51,043 nucleotides of DNA from Azospirillaceae bacterium. GTDB taxonomy: Bacteria; Pseudomonadota; Alphaproteobacteria; Azospirillales; Azospirillaceae. Of the stretch, positions 17,708 through 27,572 are shown piece by piece; within the stretch, counting starts at the first letter, position 1; every line of letters starts with the position of its first letter. Position numbers and translations under genes: made by a program. The notes under the pieces are model-generated. The model was not told the origin of the DNA and searched no databases. It saw nothing but the letters and a program-made list of their open reading frames with translations. Location of the stretch: assembly GCA_028281465.1 (NCBI GenBank), contig JANQJV010000382.1, positions 1 through 51,043 of the forward strand, given 5' to 3'.

Positions 17708-17863
17708 ATGTCAGAGCTGCCAGGATGTCTGAAAACCCTCGACTATAGCGATGGTCGGGGGATCGACTCCATGTTCTCTGATTTCAAATCACGCGGCTTC
17801 GGTATCAACACCACTCAGATCCGCTACACGGACCGGTTCGAGCGCCTCATCCTCGTCATGGCA
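17708..17863 (+). pseudogene. IS4-like transposase fragment (copy A)
   Basis: Encodes CLKTLDYSDGRGIDSMFSDF, then KSRGFGI, then YTDRFERLILVMAL. This matches the region around the catalytic Glu in IS4-type transposases, which usually read 'RWxIExMFxDFKSRGFxL...DRLxRLLLVLAL'. The frame then runs straight into an inserted palindromic repeat at 17864. A second copy of the same region, on the minus strand at 31936-32414, is disrupted at other positions by the same repeat. Confidence 0.75.
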
Positions 17864-18071
17864 CTGAGACCCAAGGCCCGTATTGATGACAGGTTCGGTT
17901 TCGGCGCTGAACGAGGAGCGCCGGCACCCCTGCCGGCTGGACCGCCGCCATCTTGGCGGCCAGCTGCTGGGCGTGGTCCGGGCCGGCTGGAAGCCGGCGG
18001 CCCAGCCGGCAAGGATGCCGGCGCTCCGAAACAGGGCAGCCCGAGGACCGGTCATTGTTTCGGGCCGTTGG
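17864..18071. repeat. Composite repeat element, copy A (long form)
   Basis: The outer part starts CTGAGACCCA and ends GTTTCGGGCCGTTGG. It matches the copies at 32125-32309 and 32415-32505. Nested inside it (17915-18027) is a second palindromic unit bounded by GGAGCGCCGGCA and GATGCCGGCGCTCC, matching 32176-32265. This copy sits directly after the codons for VMAL of the transposase fragment. It carries no coding capacity and behaves like a REP or MITE-type element. Confidence 0.85.
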
Positions 18072-18199
18072 CCTTGCCGGACGGCATTGAGTCTTCCTCA
18101 TGGCCATCTGATACAATGCGCAAAAGACCCGATACCCTCTCCTGCCGGGTTGGCAGGAGAGGGGCTGCTTTGGCCGACCTAAGTGACACTATTCTGCGA

Positions 18200-19819
18200 T
18201 CATTCGGCTTCAAGCATCGCCACCTGGGTGTTGCCACCAAGCAAAGCGTGCACGAATGCGGCGTCCAGATCGGCAACCGATTGTTCGAAGCGCTCCAGTG
18301 CTGCGCCGGCAAGGCGGGTGCCCCCCGTTCCGGTATGCTTGGCCGGGTCCACCGCCCTTCCGTCATGGCGTACTTCGAAATGCAGATGCGGACCGGTGGA
18401 GCGCCCCGTGGACCCAACCCTGCCGATGATATCGAGTTGGCGCACGCGGGCACCCCGACGGATGCCGGCGGGGATTTGGTTTAGGTGCGCGTACAGCGTC
18501 GTCGTCCGGGAGTCATGTCGGATTTCCACGGTTTTGCCATAGCTGCCGCGCCACCCGGCAGACATCACCGTCCCGGCTCCGGCGGCGTAGACGGCCGTGC
18601 CAGTCGGCGCGGCGAAGTCGACGCCCTTATGCATACGGCGATAGCCAAGGATCGGGTGCATGCGCATCCCGAACCCGGAGGACATGCGCGCCGCGTCAAC
18701 AGGCGTACGGAGCAGCCGGGAGCGGATACTGCGCCCGGTGGCAGTGAAGTACCGGGGCTCGCCGTCCGTCACAGCATGACGGTACATGCGATGATCTGTC
18801 CCGCCTAGAACCAGATTGGTGTAGCGGACCGGACCGAAGCGCTCCAATTGCCCGTCGGCACTTGCCTCGCGGACATACAATATCTCCAGCACGTCTCCCT
18901 TGCGCAGATCGCGCTGGAAATCGACGGAGAAAGCGTACCGCCGGAGCGTGTCCGTCAACACCGATGCCGGAACGCCGACCGCCCGCGCGTCGTCGTACAG
19001 GTTCTGGTCAAGGATCACCCGGGCCGCCACCGGCGTGCGCTGGAGCGGCACCTCTTCGACCACAACATCGAAGCCGCCTTTGGCCGAACGCCCCGCCAGC
19101 ACGGCACGTGGCGTGCCGAAGGGTTCGAGTACCAGACGGTCAAGACGACGTCCCTCGGACGTTTCAACGATTCTCAATGTGACCGGTTGGCCCGCAGCGA
19201 GCCGGTCGGGATTGCGCACCGGCCGCAAGCTGTTGATCAGCGCCGCAATCTCCGGTGCAGCAAGCCCCTGATCATCCAGCAAGGCCCATAGGCTCCGATT
19301 GGGAGCCAGCGTGACGGTGGTCGTCGGCGCGGGAATGACCTCTGTCTCGGAAGCGGGTTCCGCAGCGGCGTCGTTCGCGGGCACCGGCTGCGGCGCAACG
19401 GGCAGCACAGATGCGGCACCTTCGCCCCTGCCACCCGACGCACCGCTCCCCTGTGTCGTGGCGATAGGGGCGGCGATCGAGTTCGATGCCGGAACCGGCG
19501 TCAGAGTCATGGTGTCGTCTTGAACAGTGGTAACCACGGTGCGGCCGGGCCCATGCGGTGGCATGGCCTCTGGGATCGGGTCGGGTGCGTACTGCGGTGC
19601 AGGGTAAGGCGTGGCAGGCGCCCAGTGTTCGGCCGGTACCAAAACTGTATCGGCCTTAGGTAGCGGTATCCTCGCGGACACTTGGGCTGGTTCCTGCACA
19701 GTGTTTCGGCCCGCTCCGGTCCACAGGACCACCCCGAGAACCGCCACGGCCGCCCCGGTTGCCCCGAGACCGGCCAGGGCTGTGGTGCCCAAGCTACGTC
19801 GCTTGATGTAACGACCCAT
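18200..19819 (-). CDS. M23-family peptidoglycan endopeptidase, membrane-anchored, 539 aa
   Basis: Predicted zinc-dependent (LytM-type) hydrolase that cuts peptide cross-links in peptidoglycan. One N-terminal membrane segment (about residues 15-38) is followed by a long Pro/Ala/Thr-rich spacer, an OapA/LysM-like region near SLWALLDDQGL, and the C-terminal M23 domain: HKGVDFAAPTGTAV supplies the first zinc-binding His and Asp, and GPHLHFEVRHDG the HLH motif. The set of catalytic residues looks complete. ATG 19819 follows GGAG; the longer ORF upstream lacks one. It is transcribed away from the kinase gene across a gap of 204 bases, and its role in wall turnover fits the SEDS/PBP pair further on. 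Confidence 0.9.
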   Translation of the reverse strand: MGRYIKRRSLGTTALAGLGATGAAVAVLGVVLWTGAGRNTVQEPAQVSARIPLPKADTVLVPAEHWAPATPYPAPQYAPDPIPEAMPPHGPGRTVVTTVQDDTMTLTPVPASNSIAAPIATTQGSGASGGRGEGAASVLPVAPQPVPANDAAAEPASETEVIPAPTTTVTLAPNRSLWALLDDQGLAAPEIAALINSLRPVRNPDRLAAGQPVTLRIVETSEGRRLDRLVLEPFGTPRAVLAGRSAKGGFDVVVEEVPLQRTPVAARVILDQNLYDDARAVGVPASVLTDTLRRYAFSVDFQRDLRKGDVLEILYVREASADGQLERFGPVRYTNLVLGGTDHRMYRHAVTDGEPRYFTATGRSIRSRLLRTPVDAARMSSGFGMRMHPILGYRRMHKGVDFAAPTGTAVYAAGAGTVMSAGWRGSYGKTVEIRHDSRTTTLYAHLNQIPAGIRRGARVRQLDIIGRVGSTGRSTGPHLHFEVRHDGRAVDPAKHTGTGGTRLAGAALERFEQSVADLDAAFVHALLGGNTQVAMLEAE

Positions 19820-20023
19820 CTTCCATCTCCGTCGAACCCGGCCGCAGCGGGCCAAATGTCGTCAAAGCTCTGAAGATGAATGCTGGATGGATCTGGCGTC
19901 GCGGCCTTGGCGCTGGACACACTTGATGCGGCGCGTGTCCTCGTCAACGTCAGAGGTCGGCTGGTCTCATCCCGCATGGCCTGCGGTATCCCGCACGGCT
20001 GGCATTCTGGGGAGGCGGTAAGC

Positions 20024-21916
20024 ATGGCGCAAACGGGGGATATCGTGACCCTGGACTCACGTCGCCAGTACCAATTGCTTGGCGGACCGGGTGAAAAGCC
20101 AAACCCGGCCGAAGGCACGTTCGGTCTGGTGTACGCGGCTCTACCGCTATCGGCTTCAAAAGATGCCGAGACGCCGGTCGCGTTGAAGCTCGTCAACCGT
20201 TCGGAAATGCGCAAGCACGCCGACCTGTGGCGGGATGAGGCCCGGGCTCAAGAGTTGTACCGGGGTGTAATGCAGCGGGAAGGCCAGATCCTGTCGGCGG
20301 TTGCCAAACGGTGGTCAAATCCCCACGACGTCAATATCGTCCGCTTGGTTGACCGGGGCACCGTCACCGCACCGGCCGGCAAGGATGCGGGGTTTCCAGC
20401 CCTCGCGATGGAGCTGTGCGCATCATCGCTTGAAGAGGCCATAGTGTGCCGTGATCCCGATCGTGCGGGAGGGGATCTCGGGAGCGCCGGGGCACTGTGG
20501 CAGCATCTCGCAAGTGTCGATGGTCTTCTGCACCTGGCCCACTCGATCCTGGTTGCCCTCCAAGCCCTGTCGTCGCTGCCCCAAGACACCAGTGTCCGCG
20601 TGGCGCACCGGGACTTGAAACCAGGCAACATCCTTGTCAAGAACATCAACGACGGCAGGCGTCCAACCTATCTGCTCTCGGACCTGGGCAGCATCAAGAC
20701 ATTTGCCGCCCCCACTGGATCCGTCGGGAACTTCACCCAATCCTACGCCCCACCGGAAGTCCGACAAGCCCATAGGCGCCGGGGACCGAAGGGCACGACG
20801 GCGCAGATCGATCACTCCCGCGTCGATATCTACGCTTTGGCGGTGATCCTGTTCGAATGCGTGACCCGGTATCTGCCGCTGTACCATCAGGAGGATATTT
20901 CTGAGACGGCAGCGATTTTGACCGCGCGCGAGCTGTCGCTGCTTCGCGACGGTCTGGTACGGCTACCAGACACCCCGGCCGGTCCGACACGGCGGCCAGC
21001 TCCGAACCAGATGGCCGTTCGCGACGGCCTCCGGGCATTCATTCTGAAGTGCCTCTCGATTTCGCCGGATCAGCGTCCGACACTGTTGGGGGCCCTCCAG
21101 CATGTGAAAGCGCTGCAGCACCAGATTGGTCTCGCCACCGTCGCACGGCCGACCGTAATTCCGCTTCGGGCCGGCACCCCCACCATCGTGGCCGAAACCG
21201 TGTCGGTGCCTCCGGTGCGTCCGGTGACGCCGGCGAAACCAGGGCCAGTCCGGCGAACCGGCCGGGTCATAGCGGCCGCCCTACTGGCCGGCTGTCTTGC
21301 CGCCGCCATGCTTGCTCAAGAGCTTTGGCCCATGGAGGTTGCCATCCAGGGGATGCGACACTGCGCGACGGATGGCTACGGAGGCAGCGCCTGGATTGAC
21401 GGCACCTTGCGGCTCTCCGTCACCATCCGGCAGCCGCTGTGGCCCACCGGCGACCACGGCATGGCATTGCACCCATTGGCGGTTCGGATCACCGGGAACG
21501 GTGCGCGGCCGAGCTACCAATTGGCCTTGCCAGAAAGCGGTGGACCGGCATGCGCCCGCGCGCCGGTGGGCGAGGACGGTCGTTGGTGTCCGGCGTTTCA
21601 CGACAGGAGACCGGCGTCCGCCGGGGGCAAGGAATTGGTCGCCGTGGTCATCCGCCGCGGTACCCCCGTGGACGGCACTCGGGTCGCCACCATGCTCAAC
21701 GACGCCCTCTCCGGCGCGTCATCTATCGACCGTCCCCTTGATCCACCGGCGCTGGAAGCGCTTCTGGCTTCCGTCGGCCACCGTGTGATCGCGGTGCCGG
21801 CGACGGTGCCCACCCGGCCGCAAAACTGCCCGACGCAGCAGCCCGATTTGGCCGCCACGTTTTCGATGGCCGCGGATCCCACCCCCGGCACCCGGCGTCC
21901 CGCATGGACCAAATAG
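20024..21916 (+). CDS. Transmembrane Ser/Thr protein kinase, 630 aa
   Basis: Hanks-type kinase. The Gly-rich loop is GGPGEKPNPAEGTFGLVYA, longer than usual; Lys55 lies in VALK, the catalytic loop is HRDLKPGN (Asp197), and the magnesium site is DLG (Asp220) instead of DFG. The APPE motif follows at about 242-245. The kinase domain ends near residue 375, then a Pro-rich linker, one membrane helix (about 416-437) and a 190-residue C-terminal domain that should lie in the periplasm and contains four or more Cys. It has no PASTA repeats. ATG 20024 follows GGGGAGG and is preferred over the ORF start 144 bases earlier. First gene of a run with two FHA-like proteins and a PP2C phosphatase. Confidence 0.93.
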   Translation: MAQTGDIVTLDSRRQYQLLGGPGEKPNPAEGTFGLVYAALPLSASKDAETPVALKLVNRSEMRKHADLWRDEARAQELYRGVMQREGQILSAVAKRWSNPHDVNIVRLVDRGTVTAPAGKDAGFPALAMELCASSLEEAIVCRDPDRAGGDLGSAGALWQHLASVDGLLHLAHSILVALQALSSLPQDTSVRVAHRDLKPGNILVKNINDGRRPTYLLSDLGSIKTFAAPTGSVGNFTQSYAPPEVRQAHRRRGPKGTTAQIDHSRVDIYALAVILFECVTRYLPLYHQEDISETAAILTARELSLLRDGLVRLPDTPAGPTRRPAPNQMAVRDGLRAFILKCLSISPDQRPTLLGALQHVKALQHQIGLATVARPTVIPLRAGTPTIVAETVSVPPVRPVTPAKPGPVRRTGRVIAAALLAGCLAAAMLAQELWPMEVAIQGMRHCATDGYGGSAWIDGTLRLSVTIRQPLWPTGDHGMALHPLAVRITGNGARPSYQLALPESGGPACARAPVGEDGRWCPAFHDRRPASAGGKELVAVVIRRGTPVDGTRVATMLNDALSGASSIDRPLDPPALEALLASVGHRVIAVPATVPTRPQNCPTQQPDLAATFSMAADPTPGTRRPAWTK

Positions 21917-21978
21917 CCGGCCCGGTGCGTACCGGCCGCCAACCCATCGACCAATCAGACACAACGAAGGGTCTTATC

Positions 21979-23940
21979 ATGTTGCCGACATTCACCAATG
22001 TCTTCGCGCGCCGCAGGCCCAGAGTCACCCTGCCGGCCGATCTGGACGAAGCGCCGCGCAATGTTCACCGCAAGGTGCTTCGCATGGTGGATTATCGCCC
22101 CGGGTTCGAGGACGCTCTGTTCGACAAACTGCCGCGGTTCGGCGGCACGCGGGACACCATCATCGACGACCAGGGCCGATCGAACCACCGATTGGGTCAC
22201 GCCTTGGACGAATGTCGTCATCCTGCATTGCAGACGGACCCGAAATCCGGCCGCTCCGGCAATAATCCGACGGTATTTAACGATGTACTGCTGCTTCTGC
22301 CCCGCGAGGTCGTGCGCAGCAACCACATCAACGGCGGCGGTGAGAGCACCAACGCGTTGTGCTGCCGGCTCGCCGCCTTGCATAAGGATTCATTCGGCCG
22401 GGAGCTTTGGCAAGCCAATCGATCGGTGACCTACTCTGTCGCCGCCCACGACGGTCCAATGGATATGGTGGTTGCCCTGTTCGGACGGCCAGTCTTCCTG
22501 CCGGGACCGGACGACCGGCTCAGCGGTGAACTCTCGATCACCAAGCGCACCACGGACGGCCGCCTTGTTCCCGTGAAGATACCCACCGTGCACCGCTACG
22601 TCGGCGATCCGGGCAACCTCCGGCTGCACGAAGTCCCAGCCGGGGTTTATGACAACCAACGGTATTTGCTTCTGGGGTCAGATCCGACCACGGTTCCCAT
22701 GGCTTTGTTGCATTGGTTCAACAATCGAAAGGGCTACTTCCTGATCGATTTGGAGTGGGGCGAGGCATTCGCCGACGATCCCTGGGTCAGCGTGGTTGAG
22801 GACCCCATGGTGGTCGGCCCCGAGGCGGACCCGATGGCAGAGTCCCGGGCCACCTCTCCGCCGTACGGCCGACGTCAATGGCTTTGCGAAAGCCTGCAGC
22901 CGGTGGAATCGCCGTCCCAAAATCCGGAGCGGCTGATCGTGACCGTGGATCCGGTCGGTGAAGGCCGAGAGCCAGCGGAACGCCCCGGCGGTGTCGGCAC
23001 GGCGAGGCCGGCGCCGCGTGTCAAGCGTGATGCACCACGGGCCGAGACGCCGAAGCCAGACGTGGTCCAAGAGCCGTCTGCGCCGGCGGCATCGGTCGAG
23101 ACCGCCGAGGAGCCGGCAACAGCCGAGGACGGCTTACGCGCAACGGTGACCACTGAAGAGGCGCACAGGCCGACCCGGTTCAACGCCACCGTCATCACCA
23201 CGGATTACCGGCCGTTGCCCCAAATCGACCGTTACGCCCTGAAGATCGAAGGAATTGCATTGCCGAAGATCGGTGCCAGCCAGAACGCCGGGGTCAATCA
23301 GGAGTGGCTGCTGTGGCTGGATCGTGACGGCCACGTGATCACGCGTGCCCACAACGGCACCGCCGACACATCCCGATTGCGCCTGTCGGCCTCCACTGGG
23401 CGGGAGGGTCTGTTCTACTCAGCCCCGGGCGAACGCCATTGGGACTTGGTAACGCCAAACTGCACCGCTTTGCCTCTGGCCAATGGCGGCAAAGTCGCTC
23501 TCACCCCTGTGCCCAGGGGCGCTTCAGAACACTACTTCGGCATTCTGGCCCTGCCGACACCGATCATCCTGGAGCTGGCGGGAGATCGGGACATGATCTT
23601 GGGTCGGGCGGAGCCTGAAGACGCCAACCTCGCCGGGGCGTACGGCCCACGCAAGGTAGCGCCTGACCTGTTGACGCGTCCTGGCAGCTTGACCTGGCCC
23701 ACGCAACGCGACGCTGAGCTTGAACAGCTCAACCTGTCGCGCCGCCATTTGAACATGTTGATCCAAGACGGCTGCACTCTGGAGGTCGCCATGGAAAAAG
23801 GCAAGAGCCCAGCCTGGCGGGTTTCGCCGCAATTGCCGGACGGTGAGGCGCTGATGCCCGGTGATACGCGGACACTACTGCTCATGCTTGGCGAACGCTT
23901 GCTGGTGGGCTGTTACCTGCTCACCTTCGAGCGCCTCTGA
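21979..23940 (+). CDS. Large FHA-like protein 1, 653 aa
   Basis: Cytoplasmic protein without membrane segments. The C-terminal ~120 residues look like a forkhead-associated (phosphothreonine-binding) domain: ILGR (Gly-Arg 542-543) and LSRRH (Ser587, His590) are the conserved ligand-binding positions, although a ~40-residue insert separates them. The first ~290 residues form a domain I do not recognise, shared with the next gene (for example FNDVLLLLPREVV versus FNDVVVRIPRQQW). A Pro/Ala/Glu-rich linker joins the two. ATG 21979 follows GAAGGG; an ATG at 21904 overlapping the kinase stop is also open. Likely binds the kinase or its targets after phosphorylation (inference). Confidence 0.75.
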   Translation: MLPTFTNVFARRRPRVTLPADLDEAPRNVHRKVLRMVDYRPGFEDALFDKLPRFGGTRDTIIDDQGRSNHRLGHALDECRHPALQTDPKSGRSGNNPTVFNDVLLLLPREVVRSNHINGGGESTNALCCRLAALHKDSFGRELWQANRSVTYSVAAHDGPMDMVVALFGRPVFLPGPDDRLSGELSITKRTTDGRLVPVKIPTVHRYVGDPGNLRLHEVPAGVYDNQRYLLLGSDPTTVPMALLHWFNNRKGYFLIDLEWGEAFADDPWVSVVEDPMVVGPEADPMAESRATSPPYGRRQWLCESLQPVESPSQNPERLIVTVDPVGEGREPAERPGGVGTARPAPRVKRDAPRAETPKPDVVQEPSAPAASVETAEEPATAEDGLRATVTTEEAHRPTRFNATVITTDYRPLPQIDRYALKIEGIALPKIGASQNAGVNQEWLLWLDRDGHVITRAHNGTADTSRLRLSASTGREGLFYSAPGERHWDLVTPNCTALPLANGGKVALTPVPRGASEHYFGILALPTPIILELAGDRDMILGRAEPEDANLAGAYGPRKVAPDLLTRPGSLTWPTQRDAELEQLNLSRRHLNMLIQDGCTLEVAMEKGKSPAWRVSPQLPDGEALMPGDTRTLLLMLGERLLVGCYLLTFERL

Positions 23941-24063
23941 TCGGCGCAGCGGCCTGGCCGGCATCGGCGCCCAGGGGGCGCTGCGGCCGCCAGGTCCCGC
24001 TGCATCCCGCATCCACGACCCGAGAGGGCCACGCCCGGGCCCGACCGGATAGGGAGACAGAGC

Positions 24064-26283
24064 ATGGATAAGCCTCTCGACCGCCTGCGACCCGTCACGA
24101 ATGCGACGACCGTTGGCACCAGCCGCGTCCACACCCTTGTGCTGTCGGGTATGCCGTCGCAGTTCGAACCGGCGCTCGCGCACGCCGTCTGGGGGACGCG
24201 CGAAGGCCGGCGCGGCGCCTTCTCCGGCATCATGGATCAATATGGCCGAACCGACTTCCGCCTGTCGGACGCCTTGAAGCGCCATACCCATCCCACCCGA
24301 GGGTTTGACCGCAACACGGTGATCAAGTCTGGCGATCAGGTGTTCAACGATGTCGTTGTGCGCATTCCTCGGCAACAGTGGATCGACGGCCACCGTTTCT
24401 ATGCCGGCGCATGGACGTGGGCTCTCATCGAACAACTCGGACAGTGGCACACCGATGAATTCGGTGGCGCCTTATGGAAGAAGCGTAGTCCGCGCTATAT
24501 GGTGGTTCCCCACAGTGGCCCCGACGATGTGGTGGAGTTCTTTTGGGGCCGTACGGTCTCACTGCCCGGCGAAACGGAACAGCCAGCCGGCTGCATACGC
24601 CTGTTTCACGCCACCGAGAACGGCCACATCCGTCCGCTCACCTTACCGACTTGGCCACGCTATGTGGGGTCTTCCGAGACCCTGCGCCTGACGCAGGCGC
24701 CGGTGGCGATCTACGCGGACCAGCACTGCCTGCTGCTGGGTGGTGCGAGGTCGATCGCGCCCGTCGTCGTTGACGGCTGGCCATTTGCGTCGGCCACCAC
24801 CGCTTACATCGACTTCGACAATTCCTTCATCGGTGGCGAGGACGGTGGCGTTCGCTGCATACCGCTGGAGGAGGGACAGGACGACTCGGTGCTCGCCGAT
24901 CTGCGCAGTGCGTGCCCCGGCGCAGAGCAAATCTGGTGCTTCGAAGCGGCCACCAATGACGGCGGCCGCGACCCCGGCGACCGGCTGTTCGTGGTTCGTC
25001 AGCCCACGGCGGAGCTGGTCGAAGACGCCGAAGTGGCCACCAACGTGGCACAGCCAACGGACGAGGTGCCTTTGGCGGACACCGTCCTTGACCCTGTGGT
25101 TGCCGCAGCGGCCGACTTGCCGTCGGATGAGCCCGTGCATCCACCTCTTCGGGTCGAGGAGACCCCACCCGCATCGCCGGCGAAAACGGCGCCCAGTTCG
25201 CGGGTGGGCATGCGGGCCGTGCGATGCGAGACGGAGGACATTCCGTTGTTCCTCAAGCGTCCTCTGAACGCACAGCCGCAACCGTCGCGTCATCGAAGGG
25301 GATCTTGGAACCTCCTGACACGATTGCTGAAGCGGGACCGGAACACACCGTCCCGTGAGTCGACGCATGAGCCTCTTGATGCCGGATTTGGCAAGGAGGC
25401 GTCGCCCACGGGCCCCGAGTTCCGTGCGTTCCCGAAGGGGCCCATGCGCGCGCCGCGGGCGACAGTGGTCGGCACGCCCGTCCAGCCGACCCCGCACTCC
25501 GCCGCTGATGCCGAGCCCGCTGCTGGCCGGACCGAGGGAGGAAGCGTAGAGGTACCGTGCCTGCGGGTCACGCGGTTGGCCCTGCTGAAGGTCTTCGGCA
25601 GCAAAGCCGCCGACCGGGACCTGAATGCCTGGGTCTTGCCGGTCGACCGCTGGGGCTTGCCGGTCGCCGGAGCCAATGCCGCCGACGCTCCGGCCCCGGG
25701 TGTCACTCGGTTTGCAGCTCGGCGCAATGACGATCGCCTGTACGTCAGGGTGCCGGGGGCGACGAAATGGCGCGTGGCGCGGTTCCGGGATGGTTTCTGG
25801 CAGACCCCCCCCGACCTTGGCGAACCGGGTACAGCGATCGGTTTGGAGTCCGTGCCGGCAGCGCTGGCTGATCACGCCCACGCCTTCCTCAGACTCCCCG
25901 AACCGCAAACAATCGTCCTGCAGCAACCCTGCGAGAACGGCATGTTGGTCGGGCGGGACACCGGCGGTGGCGATGGCACCGAGCCGGGCCGATTGCAGCT
26001 TGGTCTATTGAGCCGGGTTGGCCAGTTGATGATCGATCATGCGAGCAACGCGACCTTGGAGCAGCTCAATCTGTCGCGCAACCATTGCCGTGTGGTGGTG
26101 CAAGGCCGGCAATTGACCGTTCGTATGGAAAACGGGCGGGCGCCGGTGTGGCGGCTTGATCCGGCTTTGCGTGTGACTGGGTGCTTGGGGGTAGGCGACC
26201 AGGAGGTGTTGCAGTTGGAGCCAGGAGAGTCGCTGTTGCTTGGCTGTTATGTCGTTCTGTTCGCCGTGATGCCACGCCCATGA
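24064..26283 (+). CDS. Large FHA-like protein 2, 739 aa
   Basis: Paralogue of the preceding gene, with the same order: an unrecognised N-terminal domain (about 1-300), a long low-complexity linker (about 310-500), a further shared domain, and a C-terminal FHA-like domain with MLVGRD (Gly630, Arg631) and LEQLNLSRNHCR (Ser671, His674). The segment ELEQLNLSRRH of protein 1 is almost identical, which supports recent duplication. ATG 24064 follows GGGAG. Its stop overlaps the phosphatase start (ATGA), so the two are translationally coupled. The insert between the GR and SRxH motifs is larger than in ordinary FHA domains. Confidence 0.75.
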   Translation: MDKPLDRLRPVTNATTVGTSRVHTLVLSGMPSQFEPALAHAVWGTREGRRGAFSGIMDQYGRTDFRLSDALKRHTHPTRGFDRNTVIKSGDQVFNDVVVRIPRQQWIDGHRFYAGAWTWALIEQLGQWHTDEFGGALWKKRSPRYMVVPHSGPDDVVEFFWGRTVSLPGETEQPAGCIRLFHATENGHIRPLTLPTWPRYVGSSETLRLTQAPVAIYADQHCLLLGGARSIAPVVVDGWPFASATTAYIDFDNSFIGGEDGGVRCIPLEEGQDDSVLADLRSACPGAEQIWCFEAATNDGGRDPGDRLFVVRQPTAELVEDAEVATNVAQPTDEVPLADTVLDPVVAAAADLPSDEPVHPPLRVEETPPASPAKTAPSSRVGMRAVRCETEDIPLFLKRPLNAQPQPSRHRRGSWNLLTRLLKRDRNTPSRESTHEPLDAGFGKEASPTGPEFRAFPKGPMRAPRATVVGTPVQPTPHSAADAEPAAGRTEGGSVEVPCLRVTRLALLKVFGSKAADRDLNAWVLPVDRWGLPVAGANAADAPAPGVTRFAARRNDDRLYVRVPGATKWRVARFRDGFWQTPPDLGEPGTAIGLESVPAALADHAHAFLRLPEPQTIVLQQPCENGMLVGRDTGGGDGTEPGRLQLGLLSRVGQLMIDHASNATLEQLNLSRNHCRVVVQGRQLTVRMENGRAPVWRLDPALRVTGCLGVGDQEVLQLEPGESLLLGCYVVLFAVMPRP

Positions 26284-27221
26284 GTATGGTGCATCGCTGG
26301 TGCCTGCCGGATCCCTTCCGCGGCACCGGCATCGCCGTTGCCGGCTACGCGGGCGGCCATGGTGGGTTTCAGGACAACTGGTTGGTGAATGTGGGCAGAG
26401 CTTCTGGAACGGGAGGATGCAGCCACCGCTTGATCGGCGGCCACCCGGTTTGCACGGCCGTGCCGGATTGGCCACGACACCGCGTCCGCGTCGCTGTTCT
26501 GGACGGGATGGGCGGTCAGTCGCTTGGCCGCTGCGCTGCCGAGACGGCGGCAGCGAGGCTGGCCACCCTGCCGCCGCTGGACTCGACGACAGTGCTGCGC
26601 AGCGCCGTGATCGAAGTCCACGCCACCTTGCAAACGTGGCTTGGTGGGCCGGGACGCGGCGGTACCACCCTGGTGCTGGTCGAACTGGACCTTGCAACGA
26701 ACACGGCCATGCTTGTCCATGTGGGCGACAGCCGTGCCTATTGCCATTCGCCCGGGGCCGTTGGAGTCTGCACCGAGACGGTGCAAGGCCTCGACAACTG
26801 GACGGCGCTCACCCATGATCACAGGGTGGCGGAGTTCGCTTGGCGGGATGGTGAATTGGATGATGGGGCGTACAACACGATTCTGAGGACGCCGACACAA
26901 CGCCTGGCACAAGCCGTCGGTTTCGGCTCGATGGGCGCATTTTCTCGTCGGGAGCGCCGGATCAACCCCGCCCTACGCATTGACGCCCCGCCCTTGCCCC
27001 ACGCCGACATTGCCGAATGGCGGCTAGGCGCCGGCGATCGCCTTGTTCTGGCCAGCGACGGTGTTTTCACCGACCCAGACCTGGTGCAGCCCTTGTTCAA
27101 TACCGGCTGCGCCCAGGCCGCAGCGGAGACCTTGGCTGCACGGACCGGTCCGGCCAATAACCACCTTTCCGACGATGCCACCATGCTTACCGTGGCGCTG
27201 GACGGTCCCACAGTCGCCTGA
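26280..27221 (+). CDS. PP2C-family Ser/Thr protein phosphatase, 313 aa
   Basis: Metal-dependent phosphatase expected to reverse the neighbouring kinase. The family motifs are visible in order: FQDNW with a metal-binding Asp, AVLDGMGG, GGTTLVLV, VGDSRAY, LTHDH, LVLASDGVF and SDDATML (usually DNxT). All metal-ligand Asp residues appear to be kept. There is no membrane segment. It starts in the stop codon of FHA-like protein 2 (ATGA). The kinase-FHA-FHA-phosphatase order strongly suggests a closed phospho-signalling unit. Confidence 0.93.
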   Translation: MSMVHRWCLPDPFRGTGIAVAGYAGGHGGFQDNWLVNVGRASGTGGCSHRLIGGHPVCTAVPDWPRHRVRVAVLDGMGGQSLGRCAAETAAARLATLPPLDSTTVLRSAVIEVHATLQTWLGGPGRGGTTLVLVELDLATNTAMLVHVGDSRAYCHSPGAVGVCTETVQGLDNWTALTHDHRVAEFAWRDGELDDGAYNTILRTPTQRLAQAVGFGSMGAFSRRERRINPALRIDAPPLPHADIAEWRLGAGDRLVLASDGVFTDPDLVQPLFNTGCAQAAAETLAARTGPANNHLSDDATMLTVALDGPTVA

Positions 27222-27572
27222 ACACCAGCCGGTTGCACGAACTGCGATCCGGATTGACCCAGGCGGTCGCCCATCCCAGCGTGAGACCCGACAGACGTCG
27301 GGCCCATGCAGCACGACGCGACACGCGGTAACGCGCACCAGCGGGCAATGCTTCTTGGCACACCCAGTGATCTGAAACGCGATCATGAGCCCATTAGCCA
27401 ACGGGCCGCTGTGTGGATTGCGCTTTTTCACCAGGGTGTTGCGGCCTTGTCAAAAAAAAAACGAACCCGCTTCTCAGGTCCGTCAACAAAAGCTGCAGCT
27501 CACCTTCCATAGCCCAGGTGAAGGCGGTTTCACCCGCCGACGAAAACCAAAACCGACGCTATGGAGCAGACA
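27222..27572. other. Intergenic stretch in the kinase locus
   Basis: About 350 bases without a convincing gene. It includes a run of ten A residues near 27452-27461 and a small hairpin, GGTGAA/TTCACC, near 27519-27536. A promoter for the next three genes could lie here, which would split the locus into two transcripts; I see no clear consensus site. Confidence 0.4.

Noticed and set aside
24643-25926. Minus-strand ORF of 427 codons opposite FHA-like protein 2
   Set aside because: Arg/His-rich shadow; the plus-strand paralogy with the preceding gene shows the true frame.
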